A DNA stretch of 64,000 bases from Onchocerca lupi. Lineage: Eukaryota > Nematoda > Chromadorea > Rhabditida > Onchocercidae. The position numbers and the translations under genes are program-made. Below the pieces are notes generated by a model, which worked only from the letters and a program-made list of their open reading frames with translations, was not told where the DNA came from and did not search any database. Below, piece by piece: positions 39,689 through 53,027 of the stretch (position 1 is the first letter of the stretch; each line of letters begins with the position of its first letter). The DNA lies in the NCBI GenBank assembly GCA_028564675.1, contig JAOVVO010000166.1, positions 1 through 64,000 of the forward strand. The letters run 5' to 3'.

Positions 39689-39720
<32 letters not shown>
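39689..39720. repeat. Poly(A) tract, 32 bases
   Basis: A homopolymer run in intergenic DNA. There is no target-site duplication or retro-element body on its left that would make it a retrotransposon tail. Confidence 0.9.
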
Positions 39721-39726
<6 letters not shown>

Positions 39727-40989
39727 TTATTTAAATATGCACAAAATGTTTGCTTGCTTATTTTTGAATTGTCCTCATTAGAATTAGAAAATATATACCT
39801 AAGAGATAGAGGTCATCTTTCTGTGATTGCAGCATTGGAATGAAGAAATAAATGAAGGATGAAGAGGGAGACGGTTTTTGTTGATGGCTTTGACCTTTTC
39901 TTGGAGAGGTCACGGTGATGCCGCAAAAGACACTTAAGAACTATCAAGCTGCATAATAATGGTAATTCCAGGACATTGCCTTTTCACTGTGGCATTCTGT
40001 TTGCTAATTTTTCCATAATGTATTGTCCTTACCGCATCTTTCATGCAAAGTGCAGCTTTGGTGCTGCCGCCGCAATTCATAATTACATTTCAGTTTATTT
40101 AATGCATCAGACATCAGATATCCAGAAGGATGTCGCAGAAGATAGCGTAAAGTTTCGCTAATTTGAAGAAATTTGCTTGACGAGGGACTGTCGCTATATA
40201 AATAAATGCCAGGAAAGCGTTTTTTGATTGCATTGCGATACTTTGCTCAGAGATGGAACAACACAGTCTGACCTTTCCGGGTTAATTTGGGGATACATTG
40301 GACTGACTGTAATACCATATACACGCATATACACACAACACACAACATAAACATACAGACATGCCATTAAAGCATGCAACTCTTCGAGTGTTTACAGAAA
40401 AGGACAGAAGAGTCAAAAGATGGATAGAACTATGTTTACATAATTCATTTATTAGTGCTGGGCAAATTCGTTTTTCTTCTCTTGTTGTGTTGTGACAAAG
40501 ATGAATCCTTTCGTAAAAAGTTTTATTGATTGATGGAAGAATGATTCTTTGTAACAAACAATTATTGGAGAGTATCCAAGCAAACTGATTACTGGGTTAT
40601 TCTTTCCTTTGTCGTTGGTAGAGAAGAGTACTGCTCAGCTGAACTGTAGAATTGCAATAATATTTCATAACGTAATCTGGCTAGGAATTTTTTTCTACTC
40701 ATCCCCATCAGATCAGATAGCTACTGAGAAATTCGAAGAAGGCTGTGTAGCATTTCTCCAAGGTTCAAAGATCATGCACTTTCGGGGCTTTCAATATTAT
40801 CAGCAGAACAATTATTCATAGGTATTTCTTCAATGATGCAAGATGACCCCACTTCCGTGTATATCTCATTCATCATAATAATGATAGATGATTGTTTTTG
40901 CAATAATCACAACTCATCATTTCATTGACCTTGCAGCACAAAGGTCATCTCTTACGTCCTTTTCTTGCTTTATAAAAATTTATTCATTT

Positions 40990-40999
40990 GTTACGTAAT
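40990..40999. promoter_or_regulatory. Perfect PAR-bZIP consensus site
   Basis: GTTACGTAAT fits the RTTAYGTAAY consensus of PAR bZIP proteins exactly, with the palindromic core TTACGTAA. It is 2.9 kb upstream of the ATG of the PAR-type bZIP gene in this window, within the AGGTCA cluster, so autoregulation is conceivable. Confidence 0.35.
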
Positions 41000-41140
41000 G
41001 TAGACTGAATCTCATCATTGAATAAGACTGAAGAAAATCGACTTCGACGAGTGTTGAAACACATTTTTATTCATAAAATATGAATATGCCTAGTGTTGGT
41101 TTTCAATCTTTTTCTCACTATTTAATATAAGAAAAGGTCA

Positions 41141-44100
41141 TTCCTTTTTTGCTCCTTCACGCAGTAATCACCATTTTAACGCATAAATCATAATGACGGA
41201 TAAGATAATTCATAGGATGTCAATAGCCCGAACTTTGAGTGCAGCGGTAGAAGCTTTGATTCTTTTCTACGACGATATTTGGCCTTCGACATTTTTTATT
41301 CTCGCTAAATTGAATACCGTAGGTTCAAACCTAATTGCATGTTACTGTGGCATAATTGAATTGACCCATGTATGGTGGATGGTAATGACCAACAACAACA
41401 ATTTTATCAATGTTCCCGACTGTATTCACCCTCAGAAGTTGTGCCCCCTCGAGAACCTCATTATTAGGTTCATGCTGAGTACTATCACAATGTAAAAGTT
41501 TGCGTGATTTGCATGACATCGTTGTGTGCAGTCTTCCAGTGTCACGGGTACCACTATTTGAATGAAATGATTAGGATTAGGAATATTAAGGCAGATATAA
41601 ATAATAGTATAAAAGACTACAAAAAATCTACGCAAAAATGAAATTGTGGGGATGAAAACATCTGCAAGGGAAATAGAGGTGAAACTCGAAATGTTAATAA
41701 GAACTGATAAGTTATATGGGAGATGCAAAATGTGAATCCGACTCGTTCATAGATATTCTACAAGACTTGCAAACTATTTATTTTTTGTTCCTCTCAATTA
41801 CATTCTTTTCATGAGATTTTTCAAAAATCTGAGATTTCATAAGATTTATTAAATATTAATAAAATATATGCAGAGATGGGAAAAGATTTTGATAATTTGG
41901 ATATTTATTTTCACACAAAAGATAAAAGAAGATTCTGAATGATCTGTCTTTTGCGATAAAAAAATTGCAATGGTTTATTAAATGTGCTAGAAAGCTAATT
42001 GCATAAATTTTTGTGTATTAATGCTTTTCTTCTGCTGATTTAAAAAATTTGACCTTTCATTTGAAGAATTCTATTTTTTTTTTTGATTAAAATTTCCTGT
42101 TTCATTTGGAATATTTTTTGAAAAAACAAGTTTTATCGGCAAAAAATCACAGCAGAGCGATATTTACAACATTAGATATTAGTACTGGAGCGTGAGATGA
42201 ATATTATTATTATTACTATTATTTTATTACTATCATTGTTATAACCTTCATTATATTGTCGATATAAACACTATTTTCAAAATTATTAATATTATGTTCG
42301 AAGAAAATTAGTCTTGGAAAATTTCAAAAAATTTGGTATTACGCTTTGCCACAAAGTAACTAATTTAGAAAAAGAATGCAAGTTTAAATAATGATAACTA
42401 TCGACAGTAATCAGAGCAATCAATCTAATACTACCAAGCCTGAGAACAAGTTCCTAAGAAATTAGCTATCCTAATTAATATTTGCCAGACATTAAGATCA
42501 TATGTCCTGAAGTCATTATCTAATTCTTTTGCGAAAGCATCTTTTATACAGTACCTAAAACTTTGCTAATTTATTGGATGCCATATGCAATCATTACTGA
42601 TTATAATATTAGGACCTGAGGAAAATATTCAAAAATCATATGAACATATTCGATACATGCACAATTTGTGAAGAGATGATTTAATCCATAAAAATGATTT
42701 CTAACTTGACAATTTAAATTAAATAGAATTAATAGTAAATTAAATTTGAAGATTTGTTTACTCAATTATTTTATGAAGGAACTGTTGCTGATAAAAACAA
42801 ATGAAAGAAAATGAACTGATATAAACGATTCCAAATTATTTTATTTTCAGTCTATCAGCTGAAACTGACGTGACGTGTTGCATCAAAATATAATTGTAGT
42901 TAAGAATTTCCATTTCCAATATCAAACAAATTAAATGAATGTAACTGGAATCAAAAATCTCACTTCCATCGCAGAGCAATTCAAAAACTATTGTTTTGTA
43001 GCCATATTCTGTATTCGTGTTAATTTTGTTCATAACGTGTAAGTCATGTTAATCAGATAGAATTCATCGATTCACTAAACTGAATCACTTCATAATAATG
43101 GATTCTGATATGTTCATATCATGAATGGAGTGCATGCAGCATTGATGTGGAATAGCATTATATTTAGTAGATCTCGACGAATTCTTGCTTCCAACACGAT
43201 CATGTTCAGTTTTACAAGTAGATCAGTCAGGATGTGTGGCATGAAAAATGTTGTAGAACTATCAAACATTGCGAATATTGTCACAAAATTATTAACGAAT
43301 TGATAATGAATTGTTATTTAAAGGGTTTGCCATTAACAAGAAGATTCTGTTAAGATTTTTCTCGAAAAATAGTAGTGCCAAAATACGGTTGATAATTCGA
43401 ACGGCTTAAGACAGATGCGGATAAACCACCGTCCTTAAAGTAATCAACATCTCATTTGTTCCTTTTCTGCAGAAACTTTGAAATGAAAAACTTCAAGAAT
43501 TGGTTATTTGCGTAGGATGCCTCAAAGCGTCATTTATCCAAATAAACAAAATGCATAAAAGTATTAAATTTGAAGAAAAACTAAAACCTCGTCATGTTTA
43601 TTTTACAGCTCAAAATATGAGAATTTTTCTTTAAAAATACGTATATTATGCTTAATACTTGCGACGAATGATTTCATCTCTTTTGCTGTCTGAAATTTAG
43701 TTTTTATTAAATTGATATTTGCATTAAAACTATTACGATATACAAACATTTAGTCCTCCCTTCATCATTCGTTTGATTATTAATCGATTTCAACTTATCA
43801 TTTTGAATTTTCCCCGTCAATAGTTATGATAAATAAATACAAAGGATGGCATGTAAGGATTAAAATCGATCGATTCAATCAAGAAATTGTTAATTTTAAT
43901 TTTTTTTTTGCGTGTAAGCTAAAGAACACGCACAAATAATTGTTTTGATGGAACTGTTCTTCTCTTTAAGATCGTTAAAGAATCAATCTTCGGGATATGC
44001 ACATTCTCCATCTTCTGCAGAGAATTTGATGATTTCATTTTTCTTTCGATGAAAAATGAGATGCAAAAGTTCTTTTAGTGTAAAATGAAATGCGAAAGAC

Positions 44101-47100
44101 GAAAATTTTTTGGAAGAGCTGTTGATAATAGTTTAATTGAAAGGGCTGCGAAATATCAAGAATTAACAATTCATATGTTAATTAGATGACAAATTGCGCT
44201 TGGATAAATGATAACCTGTATTATTGAAAAAAAGCTTTTTAATTTGTGACAATGAGAAAAACCGCTTAATCACCAGAAAAGTTCTCCAAATCATGATTCG
44301 AAGTTCTTGTAGTGCGGAATTGTAAATTCATTTATTCTATTTATATATTAATTTCATTAATACGCAATAATTTAATCAGTAAATTGTTTTGAAAATTCGG
44401 TTCAAAATTTTCAAAAAAACTTTATAAATATAACTTCGGGCAGATAATTTTCATTTAAGAACCGCTTTAAATAGTGGGTCTTACTGATATCATTTTCTGA
44501 TAATATTTTAAGTGGAAATTTCTGAAAATTTTGATGCAATCACGATCATATTTAATCAGATTTCAGAAATATAGAAAGCAAAATTGAATACATTTACAAA
44601 TAGATATATGTTGTCACCCAAATATCGCAACATTCTCTCAGTTATTTCTTTCTTTTAAATTTTCAAACAGATTTTATTTTTTTTTTAGTAGTTAAACACG
44701 CCTTCCTTCCATAAAAATTTGTGCTGCAAGTAATAATTGCAAACCTTTTCATAAAAAAGTTGTTAAGTGTTCCCAGTTTGGTCTAAGCAAACCTCATTTA
44801 TTTTGCTAAAATGTTATTCAAAAGTTAGATTGAAATTATGAAATAGAAAAGTGCAGTACAAGTAAGTCTGCAAGTTTACAAAACAAGCATTCATTCTTGC
44901 TAAATGAATGAATCAGATAAACTCGAAAAATTAAATGAACTATATTCGATATGGGAGCGAAAGTAATTGGTGAAATTATGGACGGGTTTTAATTTTTATG
45001 ATCTCAGGAATGAATTTGATAAAGAGATACTAACATAAATTTGGTTGTCATAGTAATTCTAATTTATTATAATTTGTTGTATGCAGGAGATAAAAGACAT
45101 TCATGTAGCTCCGATTTTATATGACTTGGAGGTTTCATTTGATGAACAACTTTCATTGAAATTAATTTTGGTAATCTTTCATGAGATTTTTCTTTAGCTG
45201 TGATACTTTCGAATAAAACAAATTATTTTTTCACGTGCAATTCATGAATTTCATATTATTTAATTTCTTAATCCGTTGTGCTATTCCAAAATCATGAAGC
45301 ACTTTGGTTGCAAAAATATGAAGTAACCTTTTCGTATGTTAAAAATAAATATCGACTATTTTCAATCACGATATCATTTTATGAATAATTTTGCGAAAAA
45401 TCAAATCCATCTGGACTGCTTTGAATCACCAAAGAAAGGAATTCAATCTCAGAGGAGCCATAAAAGTAAAAATACAAATTATGCATTTGATGAGAGCATT
45501 AGCATGAAGAATCAATCATTGCAATATATCACTAACATACTGATGTCATCATTGAATTTTGTCATTCAACAAGCTTAGCCATTTCGATTGTTGACAAACC
45601 TTTCATTTCCATCTTACTTTATAGTTCGATTTTTGCAAAACTTTTGAAAAAACAAAACAAATTTCTTTTTTAATCCAAATTTAGCCGCCCTTTTCAAGAA
45701 TTATTTAAATGGCTGGATTGAAAATAAATGAATTGAACGGAGCTCAGTTTTCTCCCAGATCCTATACTTCCTTTCTATAACTCTGTGATTCTGCTCCTGA
45801 TCAGCAAGCAAGAAATGAAATGAATGACTTCAGAATCCATCTTCCTTATCCCAACAATCATCTGTCGCGTCGCTTTTACTCATAGCACTAATTTTGAAGG
45901 TATCGCAAGGATTAAATGGCATTGTTTTATGAGCTTTTTAAGAATCTTTTATTACTTATAACCTAAAGAGACCCAGCATCTTCTGAACTGCTAGTACTTA
46001 TCGAGCTCTAAATATTGCTACTTTGACATCATGACGGAATCTCCGATTTAATTTTGTCAAACTTTTATAGAAGGATGAAATTGTTCGTTTGTATCTCCTA
46101 GCTTTATTGAATTGTAATTTAATTCTGATTTCAAAGTTTTTCCTCCGTTTAGTCATTCAAATGTAACGATAGAAGTTTAAAATCTAAAAATTTCGAAATC
46201 TTACCAATTCATGTATTGTGATTTTCGTCCTCTCAAAATCCAATAAATTTTATTTTTTTATAACTAATTTTTTATTTACAAATAATTTTTGAATCATTGA
46301 TTAGTGCACATAAGGATAGTTAATTTTTTTCGAAATAATAAATATTGAACTTATGCTAGTTTTATTGATAAACTCATAATTAGCCTCAAAAAAGTTATTT
46401 CAGTTCAAAACTTTCGGTTATTAACGTTTTGGACTTCAAATTGCTTGAAAATTCAAGAAATATGATCAATAATTTCAAGCATAAATTTTCACAAATAACT
46501 AAATCCATATTCTAGAAATGCATGGATGCTAAGAGTCAAAAAATTCAAATGAAAGTTTTTCTGAGCTGATTTTACTAATTACTTCGATAAAGATATAATA
46601 TTATTTATATATTGCGTTGGATTATATTCTTACTCTCTCCTTCATTTTATACTTTGATTTTTTCTGGATTTAATTACATAGTGGAAAACAAAAAAGTGTT
46701 TTTGTATTTCATTATTTTAGCCACCTGTTTGGAAAACTTCCAAATGATCTCATAATGAAAGCGAAGTTTTATGGGAAGGCTTTAATCCATGCTTTTTATT
46801 GCATAATACATATGCCAAATTGTTGGATATCACTTATAACTTCAAATTTATGTGATGAAAATTGAATCTTATGAATATTAGACAAGTCTTGAAACTTCTT
46901 CTTCGATCTTAATTTTATTTTTTGAAGTGAAGAATTGTTGATAATGATAGCTGGAAAAGTTATCGTGAAGATACATGTGAAATGTGAAAATGTGTTACTG
47001 CATAATGAAATACTTCTTCCTATTCTTTTAAGCATAAAGAGCAAAAACTAATAAGCAGCAATATTAGCTTTGAAATTTTAATATTCAATTTTTGAGTCTT

Positions 47101-48734
47101 ACGTTTACTTACACTTCATATTACTAAGAAATATTTCGCCGATTGTTTAATGGTGCTAACTGACTTGTACTTGTTATTGCAACATTCGATTTCAGATCTG
47201 CTTAGCTTTTACATGTAATTATATAGGTGAAAAAAAAAAGTTTAAAGTAGATATCCAGGCACATCTTTGAAATTTTGCTGGAAAATTTAAATTTCCATCG
47301 AAATTTCTTAGAAATAAGGTGAACAGAAAAAAAAAGCAAAAATCAATATGAAAGCGAAATCGTTGTTCTCGTCTAGTTTCACAGGATTTACGATTTTCAT
47401 TAAACATGTTAAGAGAAAAATTTCGATAGAGTGAGCAACATTGACTTCATTTACCGATTTATCGAAAGATTGAGAATATAAGATACTCAACGAATGATTT
47501 TCCAAGTTTTTTTTCATAAATTCCAGGACAAAAAGATTTCTGAAACTTCTGTATCTCCTATGTTATATGTTCTGGATTCTTTGTTTTAAGTTCATTTAAT
47601 AAACAATCATGCCTGAAACTGCATGATAAGATCATTTTATACATTCCATTTTGAACGCGTTATCAATGGCTATATTGTCACCTTCTGCAAATAAAAAAGC
47701 AATCATTTGATGAGTAATGAAGATAATTAATATTTGCAATAGAAATAGAAACTATTGAAGTATTTGAAAGAAACGCTGCGACTGAATATTAGAATCTGAA
47801 GCGATAATTGTGATCTTTAGCCTTTTTTCTTCAATAATTTTCAATAATTGTTCAGTTTAAGAAAAGTGCTTGAAGATAAACCAAATAGCATAAAGAAATT
47901 CCAAATAAAAAATGCATGAATATGAGAAAACACAATTCATTAGAAATGAGACAGCAAATTTTTCTGGTTTTCTTTTGAAATTCTGAATCGATTCCGCAAT
48001 TATTACTATAATTTTCATTATTTACATATGCGATAGAATTTCACCAGAAATTTCTATTTTGCTTATAAAAAAAGATAAAATATGCTTGTCAAATTAATAA
48101 AACATAAATAAATCGATGAAGAATCGATAAATCAGAACGAAATGATTAAAAATAATGAATTATCAATCTGATTTTAAATTTCGTTTTTTCTTTTTTCTGA
48201 ACGGTATATAATAACGAACTTCCGTTTCTTAAGGAAAATCACTTGTAAAAGGCATCGCTGAAAAAAATAGAAAATAAACTGTCAAGCGAATGTGAATTGA
48301 AAAAATGCATGACAAATGGAATGCTATTTCATTCCATTTCTCCCCCATTTTTTGGTTATTTGCTATAAATTCCTGTCAACATTTATTTGAAATGAAATTT
48401 CGCTTGCAAATTTGCTTCAATTTTCAAAGTTAATTTTTTCCTTGTTATACGTCTGTATTTCAGCAAAAGTTTTTATCAAGTTTTCATCATAATTCTCATC
48501 AATCAATCAAATAAGTATTATTTTATAGAATGATAACAAACATATCTTTTTGCATCTTCCAATTATGGGACCAGATTTTATCAAGATTACCTGATACAGT
48601 TGTTATCTATCATTTTCACTTTCAAAAAAATTTTCTAATTCAGAATTATCATTAATTTCCCAAATATAAATGCAATGACTTTCCAATCATTATGCATTAG
48701 AAAAGTTCAAGAAATTAAAACAATTTAAAATTTT
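41141..48734. other. Gene-poor region between bZIP and GPCR genes
   Basis: No recognisable exon on either strand. A less AT-rich patch at about 41190-41550 is open on both strands but encodes nothing recognisable. The rest is strongly AT-rich with chance ORFs. Confidence 0.45.
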
Positions 48735-48736
48735 AG
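48735..48736 (+). other. Candidate spliced-leader acceptor of the GPCR gene
   Basis: AAAATTTTAG ends at 48736, 21 bases before the GPCR start codon. This is the usual arrangement of a nematode trans-splice site. Confidence 0.45.
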
Positions 48737-48757
48737 ATAAATAAGCAATTGGAAAAG

Positions 48758-51700
48758 ATGTCATTGAATTGCTCGGATCCGCGATCGCATCCACGGACAG
48801 TATTAACATCAATGCATTATTTTACATTTATTTGTTATTCCATTTGTTTCTGTACCGCATTTATCGGTAATGGTACTATGTTTCTTATTTTGATCAGGTA
48901 GGTCAATGTGTCTTGTGCTGCTGAACAGTAAGTGAATTATTACTTGATCATCATCTCTGATCATCTATTAGACAGATATTTTTCAGGAATCAACGGGTCA
49001 AAGTTCGCCGAGTACATACGTTATTGCTGCACATGAATATTGCACACCTTATTGTCACATTATTCTATATGCCGAAAGAAGTAATACATAGTATTACAGT
49101 TGCCTGGTGGGGCGGTGATTTCGTTAGTTTTTGATTTTAATTTTTCAAAATTTGGCAAGAGCTGGAAATAGTTTATTTAAACCATCTGTCAATACCGCTC
49201 TCTCCAATCTACTCAAATCATTGATTGATCAGAGAGATCAAATGCAAAGAGAGCAAATGGGCGATACTGTAGAGTAGGACATATCATTTTGAGAAAATAA
49301 CAAACGAATCGTGTATGTAGCATGGTTCATTTAGTCTTAGGTCAAAAATGCGTTAAAAGTTCAACCATGTAATTAACAGATGACACGAATGCCATTCTTA
49401 TATTTCACAAATGCACAAAGCAGCAATCACAACGTTGCAGCTCTGCAGAATGTGCAAATTTCTCGATAACTTTGGCAATAGTTTAGCAGCCAATACGTTA
49501 ATTTGCATAAGTTTTGATCGATTTTATTCGATATTTTCGCCACTCTATACACTAAATGCTAAAAAATCAGTACAACGGATGATTACTGTTGCTTGGATTA
49601 TCAGCTTCTTGATAAGTGTTCCAGCGGTATGATTTTACGCAAAATATTTTAAGTTAAATTATTGATCTTCTAAAATAGTTCCAGTTGTATTGGGCTAAAA
49701 AACAAATAAAGATAAATAAGTAATTTTTAAAACTTTTCTTTATTACTATAGTATTTCTTGAAGAAATCACATTTTCCAACGAAATTATTCGAATTTTATC
49801 AGAAGAAATTTATTCGAATTAAAATTTCTCCATAGCAAAATTTGTAAAAGATTCGTTTCTACGTGCTCTATTTTAGGCTGTATTATTTCGTACGTCAAAT
49901 CATCCATGCGCGGAATGGTTTACGCAGTGCGTGTCAGGTGATTTCGTCGGCGCTGTATCACGAAACGTTGTCTTCGCTTATACCATAGCTAATCTTGCAC
50001 AAGTCCGTTCATCAGTTGTCTTACACTACGAGTCGTTTCAATATTTATGATTGAAAAACTTAGAATCCCTTTCTATAACGAATCTTCCCAAACTTCAAGA
50101 AAAACCTAATTAATTAATAGCAATCAAGGAATGTTTTCCTCTCAGATTGATGCACATAAATATTAGATATTGCTCGCGAGACAACAACCACTGTGACAAC
50201 AAGTTTTTAACAATAATCATTTCAACTTAGCACAATTCAAATTTCCTGGCCTAATATCTTTCTATTCATTGATTCAAATGCACTTTAACCCCGAAGGATG
50301 CCGAATGTTTTCAATTGACAAAGCATTTGCTTTGATTAATTAGATCTTTTTATAATTAATCCATGCACACATAAAAAATATGAGGCTTTATAAAAAAAAA
50401 GAGGAACAAAATACTGGAGAGAGAAGTTTTTTAATTAAAACTCCAAATAAATAAAGTTGTATATAGCAAGTTTAATAAAAGTAATGACTTGAGGTGAGAT
50501 TATTTCCACTCTTCTCAATTAACAAAAAAGCCGTTTGATGATTTTATTGTGCCATACTTTACGAACATATTTTCAATTATAACCAAATATAGATGGCGAT
50601 TCATGCTATTAAATTTTTAGACATTATTACTGCAATTAAAGCTTTTCATTGGATAAAAAAAAAAAAAAAAAACTACGATTTATGAAAAAAAATTCCTTAT
50701 AAAAGAAGGAAGTTTTCGCACTGAAAATAATACTTCTCCAGTTGAGCGGCACTAAAAAAATTTTTTAGTATTGATGCTCTAAGCGCGATAAAAGTTTAAA
50801 ATGAAGTTACCGTATTTTAAAATATCTTGCTAAATTAATTTTATCATTTTAGTTCATTTTGACTTCATTAAATTAGTTGACCCGTTCGAATTAATTTTTT
50901 CTAATTAGCCTTTGACTTTTAATTTCAAATTTCCTTACCGCAGTTGTCAATAAATCTATTTGGATTACTGCCTTTTAATTGGCTTCTAATTTGTAATTTC
51001 AGGTTTCTTTATTGCCGTTGATAATAACGGTTGGCTGTTATTCATTCATACTGTACAAAATCTCCTCCAAAAGTGAAGTGCTTAAAACCCGTTAGTTTGG
51101 ACAAGTGAATTGTTGTGATTTGAAAATTTGTAAAAAATGGATATATTTTATATTCAAAATGTTACGAATTATGACGCTTATTTTGTCACTTCTCATTAAA
51201 GTGTGATTAATCAAGATCAGATCAAAGATTGTTAGAGTTTTTTTTCGTATGATCTGATAAGCTTCAGAGAAATTGAATCACCGAAGCATTCTTGATTGAT
51301 TCACTCTTGATTCAGTTTCTCCAAAATTCATCAAATCAGAAGAATGCGAAATATCTTTGTGAGAAATTCTTCATATTTGATGAGAGCAAACTCTTTTGAC
51401 CGTCTGCAGTATTTTCAGCATTCTCTGACTATATAGGAATAATTTATTTCACATCCTTTCTACAACTTATTTCTACCAATCTTACTAAATCCTATTTTTT
51501 TTGATTTCTAAACAAAAGAATTGAAATTTTTTCAGAATCAAATCCAAAATCTACTCGTACTTCAACAACGAAGCTACGAAGTTTTACTGGAACCTATGCA
51601 CGTGCCAAGAGTAGAACGTTGAAGATGACATTGGTTGTGGTATCTGCATTTCTTTTATGCTGGACACCTTATGCAGTTGCTTCATTGGTTCATTTCACCA

Positions 51701-52934
51701 TAAAACCTAGGTTGTCATTTTTTCAGTAGATACTAGAAGTTTAACTCTTCCCACCATAAGAATAAATCATCAATCATTGATGTTGTCGTTATCAATACTG
51801 ATTTAATTGCTCTTCATTATTTTTCATAACGAGCTTTTTCAAAATTCATTTTTCCAATTTTTTTCTCGACATTCTATTAACACCGCTAATTTCTCTAATT
51901 TAATATTATGAATGAAAGAAAAATTAATCTTCGTTATTCAATAAATTAAAATACTAAATACGCATGATCTCTCCAAGTCGTCAAAACAATTTCTTTTTTA
52001 AAAAATTTTCCGAAAAAATACATTGGCTATTATGTAAAATAATCAATTACAAAAAATAAATCAAAAAAATTTAAAAAAATCATTTTAGTCCCATACCAGC
52101 CATTATTCGAAAATTGTTATATACATTTGCTGTATTTAATTCTGCAATTTCACCATATCTTTATGGCTATTTTTCGTTCAACCTTAAGAGAGAATTGTTA
52201 CTGCTAGCTGAATGTTCCAATGCTGATGTATTCGAGAAAGAAGCCGTTTCTGTTTATGATTCCACAGTGCGCAGGTAAGACTACTCCAGAAATTCAAATT
52301 CAAATGAGTAAGTACTCTTGCACTATACTGACAATAATACTTGAGTAAAGAGCATCCAGACATAATGCAGATTTTCGTACGAAAAAAGCAACAGTCGATG
52401 AAATCCAATACTTGATGCGTTTATTTTTGCGCAATAGTAAGGTACTAAGGGAAGGGAGTGAGAAAAGTTTGAAGCGAAAACTTCTTCTGCATTGGCCTGT
52501 TTTTAGCATTAAATTATCAGCAGTGCCATAATCTGCTCTCTTTACCTTGATTTCTGTCGTATTTTCTTGATATGGCGGGTATTTGGTTTTCACAAAAAAA
52601 TTGAAAGAAATTTAAGGCAGGACTGTTTTTTTGAAGTTAATAATCTACGCCTATATCTCCTGAATTCACCAATCCTTATCATTTGATCATTTAAAAGTTC
52701 AACATTATTTGATAGCAACTTGTATTATTTGATAATGCATTAAAGAAAGTGAACTTCAGAAAAGAATTATTGCCGCAAGCAACTAACTCATTTCGATTCT
52801 CGTCTGATTATCAGCCACTTTTAGTTTCAAAAGTCACAAATGAAAGGTTTGTTGGAAACAGCAGAAGTTGTACCTCAATCGAAGGGAATCATCGAGAATC
52901 CAAAATTCGTTTCGAATCTCTAACTGTTACTTAA
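48758..52934 (+). CDS. GnRH/AKH-receptor-like class A GPCR
   Basis: A seven-helix neuropeptide receptor of the GnRH/adipokinetic-hormone/corazonin receptor superfamily, expected at the plasma membrane. Eight exons: 48758-48897, 48987-49122, 49441-49626, 49877-50002, 51003-51090, 51536-51710, 52089-52274 and 52760-52934; all phases agree, 403 residues. Visible features: an N-glycosylation sequon (NCS, 4-6); TM1 with GN at 37-38; TM2 ending FYMPKEV; the first extracellular loop ITVAWWGGDFLC with C94 as the likely disulfide partner of C172; DRF at 118-120 as the DRY-type motif; P201 in TM5; ARAKSRTLKMTL entering TM6 with CWTPY (267-271); and TM7 NSAISPYLYGYFS (301-313), aligning with the GYFS ending of GnRH receptors. 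The cytoplasmic tail is about 90 residues long. The TM2 position normally Asp is H67 and the NPxxY Asn is S305. The exon 4 donor (CAA|GTCCGT) is weak. A later in-phase donor at 50015 would insert four residues (VRSS) into TM5 and is disfavoured. It resembles the C. elegans gnrr genes, but the exact one cannot be named. Confidence 0.9.
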
Positions 52935-52959
52935 GAAATTTTCAAAGATATAAAATTAT

Positions 52960-53027
52960 ATCTTATTATAACAATTTTGTATCTTATTATAACAATTAGA
53001 AAAAAATTATATCTTATTATAACAATT
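52960..53027. repeat. Three copies of a 17-base unit in the GPCR 3' UTR
   Basis: The unit ATCTTATTATAACAATT occurs at 52960-52976, 52981-52997 and 53011-53027, starting 26 bases after the GPCR stop and upstream of its AATAAA. All three are identical. It would be transcribed in the 3' UTR. Confidence 0.85.

Larger units (their letters stand above)
38330..41140. promoter_or_regulatory. Cluster of AGGTCA half-sites upstream of the bZIP gene
   Basis: Perfect AGGTCA/TGACCT hexamers occur at 38330, 38515, 39810, 39891, 39907, 40269, 40926, 40942 and 41135, with two more inside the gene at 37088 and 37378. Nuclear hormone receptors bind this hexamer. The pair at 40926/40942 is inverted. The region also has a GC-rich patch (38318-38350). 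No exon is supported in the interval, so it is read as the 5' regulatory region of the bZIP gene. Confidence 0.4.

Noticed and set aside
39689..39720. A32 run as a retrotransposon tail
   Set aside because: No element body or target-site duplication was seen beside it.
41193..41519. ORFs on both strands in a less AT-rich patch
   Set aside because: No domain, no splice partners and no family recognised.
51260..51330. Imperfect inverted repeat in the fifth intron of the GPCR gene
   Set aside because: The arms match at about 12 of 14 bases only, with no target-site duplication, so a mobile-element call is not supported.
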